64,000 nucleotides of DNA from assembly GCA_030431255.1 (NCBI GenBank), contig JAUIJL010000019.1, positions 124,001 to 188,000 of the forward strand, written 5' to 3'. The notes under the pieces were generated by a model, which was not told where the DNA came from, made no database searches, and saw only the letters and a list, made by a program, of their open reading frames with translations. The stretch comes from Thermoanaerobaculia bacterium (lineage in GTDB: Bacteria; Acidobacteriota; Thermoanaerobaculia; Multivoradales; J023). Positions 1 to 8,854 of the stretch are shown here, one piece after another; positions within the stretch are counted from its first letter, which is position 1; each line of letters starts with the position of its first letter. Both the position numbers and the translations under genes were made by a program.

Positions 1-1
1 C

Positions 2-916
2 AACCCCGTGATCGTCGGCAACAACCTGGAACGGCTGATCAACGGCCACACCGGAGTCGATGTCCTGGGCCAAGGCTGCATGGGCTCGGCCACTGGTGAC
101 AACGTGGCCCGCGGCTTCGTCACCATCGACTCCGCCCGCCGTTGCTCGATCGAATTTCCCAACGAGCTCGGGTATTTCGGCGGAATCGACCCGGTGGCCG
201 ATGATCGCAACGCCCTGTGGGGTGATTTCTATCTGGTGAGCCCCGAATCCGCGACGGCGGTGGGCGCGCCTTTGGTCCATATCGAAGCCGATGGGTCGTT
301 CGACGACAAAGGCTCGCCTTCGGGTTATACCTTCTACGGCAGATTCACCCAGGGCGTCGGCGCCACGGACCACCGTGAGCCCCTGGGCGCGGCTTGGGGA
401 GCGGGTTATTCCATCAACTCGGAAGCCGGAGCCGCCACCGACTGGGTGGTCTGGCGTGACCCTTCCGCGAACGACGTCGACTACTTTTACACCTGCGGTG
501 AGGGGCCTTCTTGGGTCGGCTTGAATACCGATCCCATCCCCTGCTTCGACGAGCAAGAAAACTTCGTCGAGGTCTGCCTGACCGGCGATTGCCTGCCGCT
601 GGCGACCCAACGGACCCCGGTGGGAGACGGCGATTTGGCGACCCCCTTCGACGCCGGGTGGTGCCGAGTGGATTTCACGACCCGGGATCCTGACGGCGGC
701 GACGATGTGGATTTTCCGGTCGGCGATCCGAACGGGGAGCTCGGCCAAGGTTGGGTGGGGTCGCTCTACTCGCTGGACGGAGTCTATTCCGGAGGTCTGA
801 CCGCCGTGCAGCTGAGCAGCGCCTGCGAAACCGCTTTCGGCACCAACCTGCTCGGCCTATTCCGTGACGGATTCGAATCCGGGGACAGCTCTTTCTGGTC
901 GTCTTCGGTTCCCTGA
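2..916 (+). CDS. Secreted protein with C-terminal DGFESG motif, 5'-truncated
   Basis: The reading frame is open from the left edge (codon AAC at base 2). A GTG at base 8 could start it, but no ribosome binding site is visible, so the gene probably begins outside the window. The product is rich in Gly, Asp and aromatic residues and has several Cys (CGEGPSW, CFDEQ, VCLTGDC), as expected for an exported protein. It ends LFRDGFESGDSSFWSSSVP. A DGFESGD.S.W terminus is a recurrent feature of exported proteins in some Acidobacteriota and gammaproteobacteria, and two other proteins in this window carry it. No catalytic family is recognised. It converges with the next gene across a strong bidirectional hairpin. 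Confidence 0.75.
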   Translation, partial: NPVIVGNNLERLINGHTGVDVLGQGCMGSATGDNVARGFVTIDSARRCSIEFPNELGYFGGIDPVADDRNALWGDFYLVSPESATAVGAPLVHIEADGSFDDKGSPSGYTFYGRFTQGVGATDHREPLGAAWGAGYSINSEAGAATDWVVWRDPSANDVDYFYTCGEGPSWVGLNTDPIPCFDEQENFVEVCLTGDCLPLATQRTPVGDGDLATPFDAGWCRVDFTTRDPDGGDDVDFPVGDPNGELGQGWVGSLYSLDGVYSGGLTAVQLSSACETAFGTNLLGLFRDGFESGDSSFWSSSVP

Positions 917-957
917 CCTTTCGGGTCACCATCCCCTGGCCAACAGCCGGGCAGCAA

Positions 958-996
958 AAAAGCCGGGTGGCGAGATTGGCTCGCTTCCCGGCTTTT
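958..996. terminator. Bidirectional Rho-independent terminator
   Basis: AAAAGCCGGG (958-967) pairs with CCCGGCTTTT (987-996), and an inner GCGAG/CTCGC stem extends the hairpin. With an A-run on one side and a T-run on the other it can terminate both convergent genes, 2-916 (+) and 1024-1479 (-). Confidence 0.85.
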
Positions 997-1023
997 CCGT
1001 TCAATCCTCCAGCCGGAGGACGA

Positions 1024-1479
1024 TCACTCTTCCTCGTCGCTCGAGCTCTCGCCGTCGGTCCCCTCGTTCTGCTCCACCGCACCGAGCTCGACGGGTTTGC
1101 TGAAGAAGTAATTCTGCTGGTCTTCACCCGTGCGCACGGTGCCCGCCAGAATTGCCACCAGGCTCGACCCTTCGGAGCCCTTATAGTCGTCAAAAACAGT
1201 CAGGTCGGCGCCCGTGTCTCCCAACGCGCCTTGTCCCTCTTTGGGGGCGAGGGAGTCAGAGGTCGTCGAGCCGAAGAACGAGTGCACCACCATGTGATTC
1301 CTCATCTCGACCACCGAGGCCGAAACCGATGTAATGCTGTTCTTCGGATCCTTCGGTGAAACCCGGTAGTGGATCGAGATATTCTCTCCGGGTATCACGG
1401 CCACGTCCCAAGCGGCCTCCACAAAGTCGTCGGTCGAGGGCTTGGGGGCGGATCCGGCTTCCTGGGCTTCGTCGCTCAC
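1024..1479 (-). CDS. Hypothetical acidic protein (151 aa)
   Basis: I do not recognise this family. The start is GTG at 1479, preceded by a clear AAAGGAG ribosome binding site, so the gene is probably real. No signal peptide or membrane segment is seen, so it is likely cytoplasmic. Residues 20-130 look like one globular beta-rich domain (AAWDVAVIPGENISIHYRV, then VSASVVEMRNHMVVHSFFGS). The last 15 or so residues form a very acidic Ser/Glu/Asp tail. It is divergent from the redoxin gene at 1608 with about 130 bp between them, so they may share a promoter region. Function unknown. Confidence 0.65.
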   Translation of the reverse strand: MSDEAQEAGSAPKPSTDDFVEAAWDVAVIPGENISIHYRVSPKDPKNSITSVSASVVEMRNHMVVHSFFGSTTSDSLAPKEGQGALGDTGADLTVFDDYKGSEGSSLVAILAGTVRTGEDQQNYFFSKPVELGAVEQNEGTDGESSSDEEE

Positions 1480-1607
1480 GGTGAGGTCTCCTTTCCTGCT
1501 CTAGGAATGCTCGAAGAATCGCTAGAGAAGATCGTTTCGGGCTGGGCATGCATCCAAGGAATCGTAGGGATATCATCGCACAGATCAAGATCACCCGGAG
1601 GATCACC

Positions 1608-2312
1608 GTGGGACCAAGACATCGGCGTCTTCGCCACTTGCTCGGAACGACTCGCCTCATACCTGCCTGGCTCGTGCTCTGCCCCACCTTTCTTCTTCTG
1701 GGCTCGACGTTTTTCCCGTGGGTCGGCCGAGCAGCGGCCGCGGAGCCGCCGGCCGTGGGCACGGCCTTGCCCGAAGAGGCGCGGGCGCTCGAGCTCGAAG
1801 CATCGGACGGCAGCTCGGCCACAAGCCTCGGAGATCTGGCCGGTCCCAAAGGTTTGCTGGTGATCTTCACGGCAAACACCTGTGCCTACTCCATCGACTG
1901 GCAGGATCGAATCCCGACGTTGGCCGCCCTCGCCGCCGAGAAAGAAATCGGTTTTGCACTGGTCAACTCGAATGCCCGCAAGCGCAAAACCGACGACTCG
2001 CCGGCCGCCATGTCGGAGCTGGCCAAAGAAGCGTTTCCGAACATCCCCTATTGGGTCGATCGGGAGTCTCGGCTCGCCGATCTTTTGGGGGCTACCCGCA
2101 CTCCGGAAGTGCTGCTTTTCGACGCCGATCTCCGCTTGGTCTACAGCGGGGTGATCGACGATCACTCCGGGCCCGTCTCCGAGGTCGGTCGACATTGGAC
2201 CCGCGACGCCGTGCACGCTTTGATCGACGGATCCCCCATGCCCGAGCCCACCGCCCCCTTGGGCTGTGCCGTCCTCCGACCGCGGAAGCGACGGGCGCCG
2301 AAACAGCCGTAG
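1608..2312 (+). CDS. Exported thioredoxin-like (redoxin, AhpC/TSA-type) protein
   Basis: This is a predicted exported thiol-dependent redox protein. I chose GTG at 1608 because CCCGGAGG lies about 7 bp upstream; the frame stays open to an ATG at 1548, but no ribosome binding site supports that. The N-terminus has a basic stretch, a hydrophobic segment and an Ala-rich cleavage-like end (RAAAAEPP). A thioredoxin fold follows, with FTANTCAYSIDWQDRI around residues 88-103. In this redoxin subgroup the usual motif is ANxCP; here Pro is replaced by Ala, leaving one visible peroxidatic-type Cys. The C-terminal PTAPLGCAVLR resembles the GC.IKR tail of the same subgroup and may supply a resolving Cys. 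The natural partner is not evident from neighbours. Confidence 0.75.
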   Translation: MGPRHRRLRHLLGTTRLIPAWLVLCPTFLLLGSTFFPWVGRAAAAEPPAVGTALPEEARALELEASDGSSATSLGDLAGPKGLLVIFTANTCAYSIDWQDRIPTLAALAAEKEIGFALVNSNARKRKTDDSPAAMSELAKEAFPNIPYWVDRESRLADLLGATRTPEVLLFDADLRLVYSGVIDDHSGPVSEVGRHWTRDAVHALIDGSPMPEPTAPLGCAVLRPRKRRAPKQP

Positions 2313-2550
2313 TCGGCTCCTGTCGCACTGTCCAGCTTTATCGCTCAAGTGTAATGTGATCCGTAAGCTCTGGACCTTAGACTGCCTTCATAGTTGAGAT
2401 TCGGGCCGTCCAGCCCATTTTCTACGGTCTGTGGGCCGTAGCCGTTCCCGTTTGGTGTGATCTTGGTGTCGTCTAAGGATGTTGATAACTCGCTTTGACG
2501 CTGGAGGATGAGAGCCGACCTCTCACCTTCTTTCGGACCGGAGACGACGA
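2313..2550. other. Non-coding stretch, weak hairpins only
   Basis: No convincing gene lies here. A short AGCCG/CGGCT hairpin overlaps the stop of the redoxin gene and CTACGG/CCGTAG pair at 2422-2441, but neither has a T-run. The minus-strand ORFs here lack ribosome binding sites and family features. Confidence 0.5.
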
Positions 2551-2634
2551 ATGAAACCACGTAGCGCGAAGCTCGAGCTGATCCTTTGGGCCATCGCATC
2601 TTTGGCCGCCGTTCTTTATACTTATTTGGTCTGA
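2551..2634 (+). CDS. Candidate 27-aa single-span membrane microprotein
   Basis: ATG at 2551 follows GGAGACGACGA, a good ribosome binding site at proper spacing. The 27-codon frame encodes a basic N-terminus (MKPRSAKLE) and then a hydrophobic segment (LILWAIASLAAVLYTYLV) ending at TGA. This is the layout of a small inner-membrane peptide. It lies 170 bp before the FadL-type porin. There is no homology claim and no known partner. Its length means it could arise by chance, so the call rests on the ribosome binding site plus the membrane pattern. Confidence 0.35.
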   Translation: MKPRSAKLELILWAIASLAAVLYTYLV

Positions 2635-2804
2635 TCCTTTCCTACACCACTTCCTGCCCGAGCCCATCTCGGTTGCACGGATGCTTTTGCTGAGAGAGAA
2701 TTCCTTCGAATTCCGGACATAGTCCTAAGGCCCGCCCAGCGGTCTCGATCGGTTGGATGTCCGATCGAGGAAGCGCGACGCGGGTTCTCCATCCAGGAGC
2801 TCTG

Positions 2805-4256
2805 ATGCAACCTTCGAATTCCCAACCGGTGTCGTCCGGCGTCGTCGCCATCCTTCTGTCGGTCCTGATCTGCATCGGCTTGTCCATGCCTTGCCAGGCG
2901 CAAGATCCTCCCCCACCGGACCCGAATCCCGAGCGGAGCCTGCCGCCTCTGAGCGGATCCTCGGTGATCCCGTTCAGCTTCGGACCACCGGGGGCGAGAT
3001 CTCTCGGCATGGGCGGCACCTTCATCGCCCTCGCCGACGACGCCACCGCTGCCGAGGCCAATCCCGCGGGTCTGACCAAGCTCACCAGGCCGGAGGTCTC
3101 GCTCCACGGCCGTCAAACGGATTTCGAGATCCTCGCCCTGGATCTGAACGCCGTCACCAGCCTGGACGCCTTGAATCGATTCCGCCAGGCTCCGGACTTA
3201 CGACCCAACAGCTCCCTGGGCAACGCCTTTGCCGACGATACACGGGCTCAATTCAACCCTTCCGTCAGCGAGGTCTCCTTCGCCAGTTACGTCAAGCCTT
3301 TCCACGGCTACACTTTCTCCCTCTCCTATCAACGCGCGGCCGACTTCCAGGGCCAAAACGTGTTTCGCGCTTGGGACGACGAGCAGCTCGATTTCTACCA
3401 AGCCCGCCAGATCTTGGGCATCACCGTGGAGAATTTCGGTGTTTCGGCAGCGTTCAAGGCCGGTCCCAAGCTGTCGGTGGGATTCTCCATCCGCTACAGC
3501 TACTTGAATATGCAGTCTTTCCAAGATCTGCGGGTCGATTATCTGAGAGATCTGGAACGGGACTTCGTGGCGTCGGGTGCCTCGCTGGAGGAGGTCCAGG
3601 CCCTGGGTATCCTCGATCAGCAAATCACCCGCCAGAACCTCGACGACACCGACGGGGTGGTGACCTTCAACGCCGGCATCTTGATCAATCCGGAAGGACG
3701 CTTCTCGGTGGGGTTGGTGTACAAGTCCGGCGCCAATTTCTACGTCGAGGCCACCGGCGGCACCTTCGGCTGCTTGGCGCCCGCGGGCTCCGGCGATTCC
3801 TTCTGCCCACCGGCCAACCAGGAGCGCATTCAAGGGGATCCGCTCAAGATTCCCGACGTCTTGGGCATCGGATTGCTGTGGCGGGTCACCGACCGCTTCA
3901 AGATCGCATTCGACGCCAACGCCATCACCTACTCCGACCTCACTATCCCACTGCAAACCGACGCCAATACCGGTCCGGGGGTGGGCAACCAATTCATCCC
4001 CATCGACGACGAGATCGAATTGCATCTCGGTGCCGAATACACCGCGTTCATGGGCGGCAGCAACCATCCCCTGACCTTCCGCGCCGGCGCCTACTCACAA
4101 CCCGATCACGACGGGTATCGCGACATCGATTCCGAGGAAACGGTCTACACCTTCGGCCTGGGCACCGTGTTCATGGAGAAATTCCAGCTCGACCTCGCCG
4201 CCCAGAAGTCCGACCAAAAGGAATCCGCCATCCTTTCGATGGTCTACCGCTTTTGA
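2805..4256 (+). CDS. OmpP1/FadL/TodX-family outer membrane transport protein
   Basis: This is a predicted outer-membrane beta-barrel for uptake of hydrophobic compounds such as long-chain fatty acids. ATG at 2805 is chosen because CAGGAG lies 6 bp upstream; the frame opens earlier, at 2757, without support. A signal peptide spans about residues 1-33 (LLSVLICIGLSMPCQAQ). The mature N-terminus has the family signature GARSLGMGGTFIALADDATA, followed by NPAGL. The rest shows alternating polar and hydrophobic strands and ends with an aromatic residue (MVYRF), typical of barrel proteins recognised for outer-membrane assembly. The length of 483 aa fits the family. It converges with the TonB receptor gene; 63 bp separate them with no obvious terminator. 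Confidence 0.85.
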   Translation: MQPSNSQPVSSGVVAILLSVLICIGLSMPCQAQDPPPPDPNPERSLPPLSGSSVIPFSFGPPGARSLGMGGTFIALADDATAAEANPAGLTKLTRPEVSLHGRQTDFEILALDLNAVTSLDALNRFRQAPDLRPNSSLGNAFADDTRAQFNPSVSEVSFASYVKPFHGYTFSLSYQRAADFQGQNVFRAWDDEQLDFYQARQILGITVENFGVSAAFKAGPKLSVGFSIRYSYLNMQSFQDLRVDYLRDLERDFVASGASLEEVQALGILDQQITRQNLDDTDGVVTFNAGILINPEGRFSVGLVYKSGANFYVEATGGTFGCLAPAGSGDSFCPPANQERIQGDPLKIPDVLGIGLLWRVTDRFKIAFDANAITYSDLTIPLQTDANTGPGVGNQFIPIDDEIELHLGAEYTAFMGGSNHPLTFRAGAYSQPDHDGYRDIDSEETVYTFGLGTVFMEKFQLDLAAQKSDQKESAILSMVYRF

Positions 4257-4319
4257 CGGATTCCCGGTGGGTCGGCGCCCCGAACGGGTCGATCCAAACC
4301 ATACCGACGCCCGCTCCGA

Positions 4320-6461
4320 TCAATAACGCCAAGTGGCCACCAGCCTGGCGGAGCGTTCCGGCAGCGGATGGAAGTGTACGTCCTCGACGCCCTCCAACGG
4401 CTCGCCCGGTAGCCTAGAAGCGTAGTAATACTCGATATCGGAATCTTCCGAATCGAGAAGGTTGAAGATCTCGAGCGTCAGATCCAGGCCGTTGTCGAAT
4501 CGATAGCCGATCCGACCGTTGACCACGGACGACGAATCCCAGGTGGTGGATCCGTCCTCGATCAACGGCACGTCGCCGAAATATCGCCAACGCAGGCTAC
4601 CGAACCAATGTGGCCCGTCGTAGGCCACGCCGGAAGCCACTGTTTCGTGGATCGCCCCGGGAATTTCATGCCCGGCGGGATCCTCGTCGGTGAATTCGGA
4701 ATCGGTCAAGGTGATATCGAGATCGAAGGTCCAGCGATCGCTCAGCTGCCAAAATTGAGTCCATTCCACGCCCCGGCGGCGGCTGGGACGGCCGGCTTCC
4801 GTCGCGCCCCCGTCACCGACGAAGACCAGCTCCGAATCCAGCTCGAGCTGAAAGACCGTGAGGGTCATCTGACTGCCCTCCCGCGGCAGGTAGCGGAAGC
4901 CGATGTCGGCGCCCCAGCCGGGTACCAGGAGATCCACCGCCTCTGCCGGATCGCCGGAAACCGGATCCCGACGCAAGGTCGCGCCCCGAGCATCGTTGGA
5001 GTGATAACCGCGGCCGAGGTTGATGTAGAGCTCGGTCTTGGACCACGGGCCCAGGATGATGCTCAGCTTGGGGCTCGCCAGCACGTCGTCGTCACTGCCC
5101 GAGTTGATCGGCAAATCGCTGTCGACCTCGGCCGTCAAATAGTCGACGCGGGCTCCCAGCCGGGTGCGCAACACGTCGTTCCATCGCACCTGGCTTTGGA
5201 TGAAGACACCCGCCCGAGTCTGCTCGACGTCGTCCCGGCGCACGGTATCGAAACGTCGGAGGGCACGGGTTCGGAACAGCCCGTTCTCAATGCGGTCGTG
5301 GCGCAGCTGAAGGCCCGCGACGTTTTCCAGCTCGCGGGAGCCCCAATGGGCATGCCAATGGTGGCGCAGCTCCCCGCCCGCCACCCAACGATCGTCGAGC
5401 TGCTGGAATTGGTCGCCCCGCTCCGGATCTTCGAGCAAGTAGGTGAAATTCGAGATCAGCTCGAAGTCGTACGACAACAGATAGCCGCGCCAGCGTGTCA
5501 GAGACTCGGCGGTCGAGCGGCGCAGCTCGGCGGACAGGCTGTAACGACCCGTGGAGCCCCGGGGCCCGGGATCGATCAGATCGAACCGGCCGATTTCTCC
5601 CGACTCCACCGCCCGACGGGGGATTTGATCCGTCGAAAGCCAATCGGCATCGTAGGCCATGAAAGTCAGATCGAAACCGTGGGCGCCGGTGCCTTTTCCA
5701 TAGCGGGCCAAGGCCTTGAAACCGTCGTAGTCCTCCCCCCGGGTCCAGGGACCGTTCTCCTGAAAGAGCTCCACGGCGGTGAGCCAACGACCCTCCGCTG
5801 GATCCCCGGTGCGATCTCCGGCACCTCCGCCGTCGGCCCAGAGCAGACGTCCGTAGTCGTCGCTGCCGCCCGCCACTTTCACCAGGCTCTCGGACATGCG
5901 GTCCCGTAGGGTCATCTCGAGGCTCCCGGCCAGAGAGAAATCGCCGACCTCGGCGAAGTAAGGACCTTTGCGATATTCCACCGTCGAGGTCAGCTCCGGA
6001 ATCATGAAGTTGAGATCGATATAGCCCTGGCCGTGACCATGGCTCGGAAAATTGATCGGCACGCCCGCTATTTGCACGCTGAAATCCGTACCGTGGTCCA
6101 AATTGAAACCCCGGAGGAAGAATTGGTTGGCTTTGCCGCCCCCAGAGTGTTGGGTGGCAACCACACCCGGGGCGGTTTCCACCAGCTCGCCCGGCCTCGA
6201 AATAGGCCGCTTTTCCAGCTGAGCCCAGCTGGTGGCGCCTTCATTGGCGGAGCCCACCAGGCCCACCAGATCGGTTCCCCGACCGCGGACCTCGATTTCT
6301 TCATGAACCTCGATGGGATCCGACTCCGACACTTCAGGAGGTGTCGGCGGTGGATCGTCGAGGGCGAAGACGTGACCGGTCCAGCCGGCCATCGACAAAA
6401 GAAGGGTCAGCCCGCAAACGTAAGCAGGGCCGACCGACCGAAAGTCTCGGGCGGATTTCAT
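4320..6461 (-). CDS. TonB-dependent outer membrane receptor
   Basis: This is a predicted energised outer-membrane importer. The start ATG at 6461 follows CAGGAG. The signal peptide covers about residues 1-34 (LTLLLSMAGWTGHVFA). A plug domain follows (RPISRPGELVETAPGVVATQ, then QFFLRGFNLDHGTDFSVQIA), then a 22-strand-type barrel ending in an aromatic residue (LVATWRY). The segment INFPSHGHGQGYIDLNFMIPE is typical of a receptor subgroup with a conserved His/Gly loop. The gene upstream on the same strand encodes a His-rich membrane protein. Together these suggest a transition metal as substrate (zinc, cobalt, nickel or copper), but that is inference. The 219-bp leader may hold a separate promoter. 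Confidence 0.9.
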   Translation of the reverse strand: MKSARDFRSVGPAYVCGLTLLLSMAGWTGHVFALDDPPPTPPEVSESDPIEVHEEIEVRGRGTDLVGLVGSANEGATSWAQLEKRPISRPGELVETAPGVVATQHSGGGKANQFFLRGFNLDHGTDFSVQIAGVPINFPSHGHGQGYIDLNFMIPELTSTVEYRKGPYFAEVGDFSLAGSLEMTLRDRMSESLVKVAGGSDDYGRLLWADGGGAGDRTGDPAEGRWLTAVELFQENGPWTRGEDYDGFKALARYGKGTGAHGFDLTFMAYDADWLSTDQIPRRAVESGEIGRFDLIDPGPRGSTGRYSLSAELRRSTAESLTRWRGYLLSYDFELISNFTYLLEDPERGDQFQQLDDRWVAGGELRHHWHAHWGSRELENVAGLQLRHDRIENGLFRTRALRRFDTVRRDDVEQTRAGVFIQSQVRWNDVLRTRLGARVDYLTAEVDSDLPINSGSDDDVLASPKLSIILGPWSKTELYINLGRGYHSNDARGATLRRDPVSGDPAEAVDLLVPGWGADIGFRYLPREGSQMTLTVFQLELDSELVFVGDGGATEAGRPSRRRGVEWTQFWQLSDRWTFDLDITLTDSEFTDEDPAGHEIPGAIHETVASGVAYDGPHWFGSLRWRYFGDVPLIEDGSTTWDSSSVVNGRIGYRFDNGLDLTLEIFNLLDSEDSDIEYYYASRLPGEPLEGVEDVHFHPLPERSARLVATWRY

Positions 6462-6685
6462 ATCTATCTCCTGGGGAGCACACTGGCTCCCGCCACAACG
6501 GCATCGACGGGCACGGATCTACGACTCTCTTCCCGGGTTGAGAGGCCGTTCGGGCTCGACCACGGGAGAAGCCGGCGCGTCACACCGCTAGCTCAAATTT
6601 CTGATCTGACTGTTTCGCTCTGATGCTTCTACCGCCGGGGTCCATGCCTCGGCGCTGCGGGGAACACCTAGCCTCGTGGGCTAGG
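6462..6685 (-). promoter_or_regulatory. Leader region of the TonB receptor gene with hairpin
   Basis: This 219-bp gap separates the His-rich gene from the receptor. CCTAGCC/GGCTAGG (6667-6685) forms a perfect hairpin overlapping the His-rich gene's stop codon, but no T-run follows. I looked for a cobalamin riboswitch and for Fur- or Zur-like AT-rich palindromes and saw neither clearly. The ribosome binding site CAGGAG sits just before 6461. Confidence 0.4.
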
Positions 6686-7184
6686 CTGGAGCGAGCCGAA
6701 CGGCGGGAGGTCCACGGGGGGTGGCGAGATCGTGGCGAAGCTCGCCGGTCGGCGGATCCTCGACTTGCGGCTCAGCCCATGGGGATTTCCCGAGTGCAAG
6801 CCCCACGGCGATCGGGCAAAAGACATTCTGGGCGAGCACCAGGGTCGAGGCCAGAAACGAATCAGAACCATCGGAGCGCTCGGGCGAGCCCGGATCCTCG
6901 TCTCCCCTACTCTCCTCGGCCGCCGTCGGCAGAGAGGCCCCACGGCGCTCTGAATCACCGGCGCCAAAATGAGTGTGTGGACGGGCTTCCGAATGGCCGT
7001 GAGGATAAGAATGCCGGTGATCACCCGTGTGGCTGTGCTGGTGGTGAACCACACCGAAAGCTCCGAGGTGGCTGTGCCCCTGTTGGGTCCAGTCCACGTT
7101 CAGCACCACCACCGCGCCGAGCGCCGGCAGCAGAGTGAGGGCTTGCAGAATTCGAGGGAGCAGTCGGTTCATCCGGACGCGCAT
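6681..7184 (-). CDS. Histidine-rich membrane-associated protein
   Basis: This encodes 167 aa of unknown family. ATG at 7184 overlaps the preceding stop by one base (TGATG), implying coupled translation; a GTG at 7187 is an alternative. The N-terminus holds one hydrophobic segment (ILQALTLLPALGAVVVLNV). A dense His cluster follows (QGHSHLGAFGVVHHQHSHTG, then further HRHSYPHGHSEARPHTH residues), which resembles metal-chelating loops in zinc, nickel or cobalt trafficking proteins. A second hydrophobic segment (FLASTLVLAQNVFCPIAVGLAL) includes one Cys. It sits directly upstream of a TonB receptor, supporting a metal-handling role, but no enzyme or carrier family is recognised. Confidence 0.7.
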   Translation of the reverse strand: MRVRMNRLLPRILQALTLLPALGAVVVLNVDWTQQGHSHLGAFGVVHHQHSHTGDHRHSYPHGHSEARPHTHFGAGDSERRGASLPTAAEESRGDEDPGSPERSDGSDSFLASTLVLAQNVFCPIAVGLALGKSPWAEPQVEDPPTGELRHDLATPRGPPAVRLAPA

Positions 7185-8851
7185 CACGAGCCTGTATCGG
7201 CGGTCGGGAAAGCCGCGGAGAAAAACGACCGAAAAGCGGGTGAGAAAACGTCCACCGAAGGCTCCAGGTCGGGGTGAATCGTCCGGCTTCGGCGCGCGTC
7301 CTCGGCGGCTCGACGCTCGAGATCGCCCTCCACCTCACCGCCGAGCCGGAAGAGGCTCAAACCCGCAGCGGCGCGGAACAAATACATTTGCGCTCGAATC
7401 GGGTCTCGATCGGACCGCTCGCTCGCATCCTCCCCCGAGCGTGCCGCCTCGGTCAGAAGATCCGAGGTCATCAACGTCAACGCGCGGCGGTGCTCACCGT
7501 CGAGATAGGCCTCGATACCCGCGAGCAAGCGCAAGGCCAACACGGTCTCTTGAATCCTCACGAGCCACGGCTCCGCATCGCCGAGGGTCCGCTCTCTCTC
7601 GTCGAGCAAGGTTCTCAGCCGTGCATGTTGAAGGCCCAGCAACCGGCGATCGCTCGGTGGATCGCCGAGCTCGGCGAGCAGTCGACGTCCGTGATCGGCC
7701 CAAGTGCGTACTCGCGGATCCTCGACGTCCTCGGGATCGGCTGCAGCGACCGCCGGAGGTGACGTCGACGGCCGGGGGGACGCCGGGGCCGAGCCGATGC
7801 CGCGCTCTCGTTGCGCGGGCGGAGCCTGCGCGGGAGCGGAGCGAGGGGCCGGCAGTGTTGCCCGGCGATCCGCGGCGAGCCGGCGACGGGCGCGATCGAA
7901 CGCGGACGAAGCCACCTCGGCCGAGCGTTGGATCTCTTTCAAGGACTCGACATCCCCGGCGGCGGCCAGTCGCTGTCGGGCGGTCGCGAGCTGGGAGATA
8001 TGCTGCGCCAAACCCAGGCGCTCGGAGTCGGCGTCCGGCAGATCCCCCAAGGCCTCGTGGGCGCCCTCGGCGTCGATGATCGCTCTCCGGGTGGACGCCC
8101 GGGCGCTGTCCAACGCTTCGGAGTTGTGGGAGTCCAGGGCATCTTTCAGCTGCGCGAGCCCCTCCTCCATCGACTCGACGGTCGCCAAGGCCCGGCGTAG
8201 AAGGTCCAACCCGGCTCCGGAAGCCGTTGAAGCATCGACCTGCTTCAGCATCTCTCCCGCTCCGGCCAGCTGCGCTTCGAGATCGGAGCGTCGCCGCTCC
8301 AAAGCCGGGCTCGGCATAGAGCTCGGCAGCCCGCGGGCCGTCGACTCGGCCCGGGTCAGGTTCTGCCGCAGGCGACTCTCCAGGCCGGGCAGGACACGTT
8401 TCAAACAATCGTCCCGGCCCTGCTCGAGCTCCTTCAGCTGACGCCGAAATCCTTGCACCACCCCTTGGCGGGCGGACTCTCGCCAAGCGACCAAGGCTTC
8501 CTCACAGTGGGTGTCGCGGTCCAAATGCACCAAGGCATCGCCGAGGTAGAAGTAGGGCAAGTAGGGGCGGGAGAACACGCCGGAAAGAAAAACCTGGTCG
8601 CCGGATTCCTCAGGATCTCCCTCGATCGCGCGACGAAAGTGGGCGACGGCTGCGCGCCATTGACCGAGATCCGCGGAGGCGATCCCCGCCTTGAAGTCGT
8701 CCTTGGGATCCGCCGCCGCGGGCCTTGCCGTGAAAACGGCGAGCACGATCGAGATGAGGAGCCATGGCAGCCCCAAGGCGGTCGACCACCGAGCTCGAAG
8801 CGACGGGAAGGACGGTGCCGAAGCTCTGGCTGCTTGCTGGTCGCCGACCAC
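7184..8851 (-). CDS. Exported coiled-coil/TPR-like protein coupled to kinase gene
   Basis: GTG at 8851 lies 3 bp after the kinase stop codon. A hydrophobic segment at about residues 27-48 (LPWLLISIVLAVFTARPAAA) suggests a signal peptide or membrane anchor. Residues 50-130 look like TPR helices (DLGQWRAAVAHFRRAIEGDP). The middle is an Ala/Arg/Glu-rich helical or coiled-coil region with a Pro/Ala/Ser linker around residues 330-370. The C-terminus is helical again and ends VDVFSPAFRSFFSAAF. That FSP.F..FF ending recurs in kinase-associated helical proteins, in my recollection. It may be an envelope partner or substrate of the adjacent Ser/Thr kinase; that role is inferred from position only. Confidence 0.7.
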   Translation of the reverse strand: MVGDQQAARASAPSFPSLRARWSTALGLPWLLISIVLAVFTARPAAADPKDDFKAGIASADLGQWRAAVAHFRRAIEGDPEESGDQVFLSGVFSRPYLPYFYLGDALVHLDRDTHCEEALVAWRESARQGVVQGFRRQLKELEQGRDDCLKRVLPGLESRLRQNLTRAESTARGLPSSMPSPALERRRSDLEAQLAGAGEMLKQVDASTASGAGLDLLRRALATVESMEEGLAQLKDALDSHNSEALDSARASTRRAIIDAEGAHEALGDLPDADSERLGLAQHISQLATARQRLAAAGDVESLKEIQRSAEVASSAFDRARRRLAADRRATLPAPRSAPAQAPPAQRERGIGSAPASPRPSTSPPAVAAADPEDVEDPRVRTWADHGRRLLAELGDPPSDRRLLGLQHARLRTLLDERERTLGDAEPWLVRIQETVLALRLLAGIEAYLDGEHRRALTLMTSDLLTEAARSGEDASERSDRDPIRAQMYLFRAAAGLSLFRLGGEVEGDLERRAAEDARRSRTIHPDLEPSVDVFSPAFRSFFSAAFPTADTGS

Positions 8852-8854
8852 CGC

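Noticed and set aside
861-880. tRNA T-loop-like GATTCGAATCC
   Set aside because: It is the coding sequence for DGFESG, and no cloverleaf can be drawn; the same holds near 52380.
2345-2667. Two minus-strand ORFs in the gap after the redoxin gene
   Set aside because: No ribosome binding site and no recognisable features; they overlap one another.
4608-5909. 433-codon plus-strand frame across the TonB receptor
   Set aside because: Antisense shadow; the minus-strand frame has a signal peptide, plug and barrel motifs.
6462-6680. Cobalamin riboswitch upstream of the TonB receptor
   Set aside because: No clear B12 box or conserved core; only scattered short similarities.
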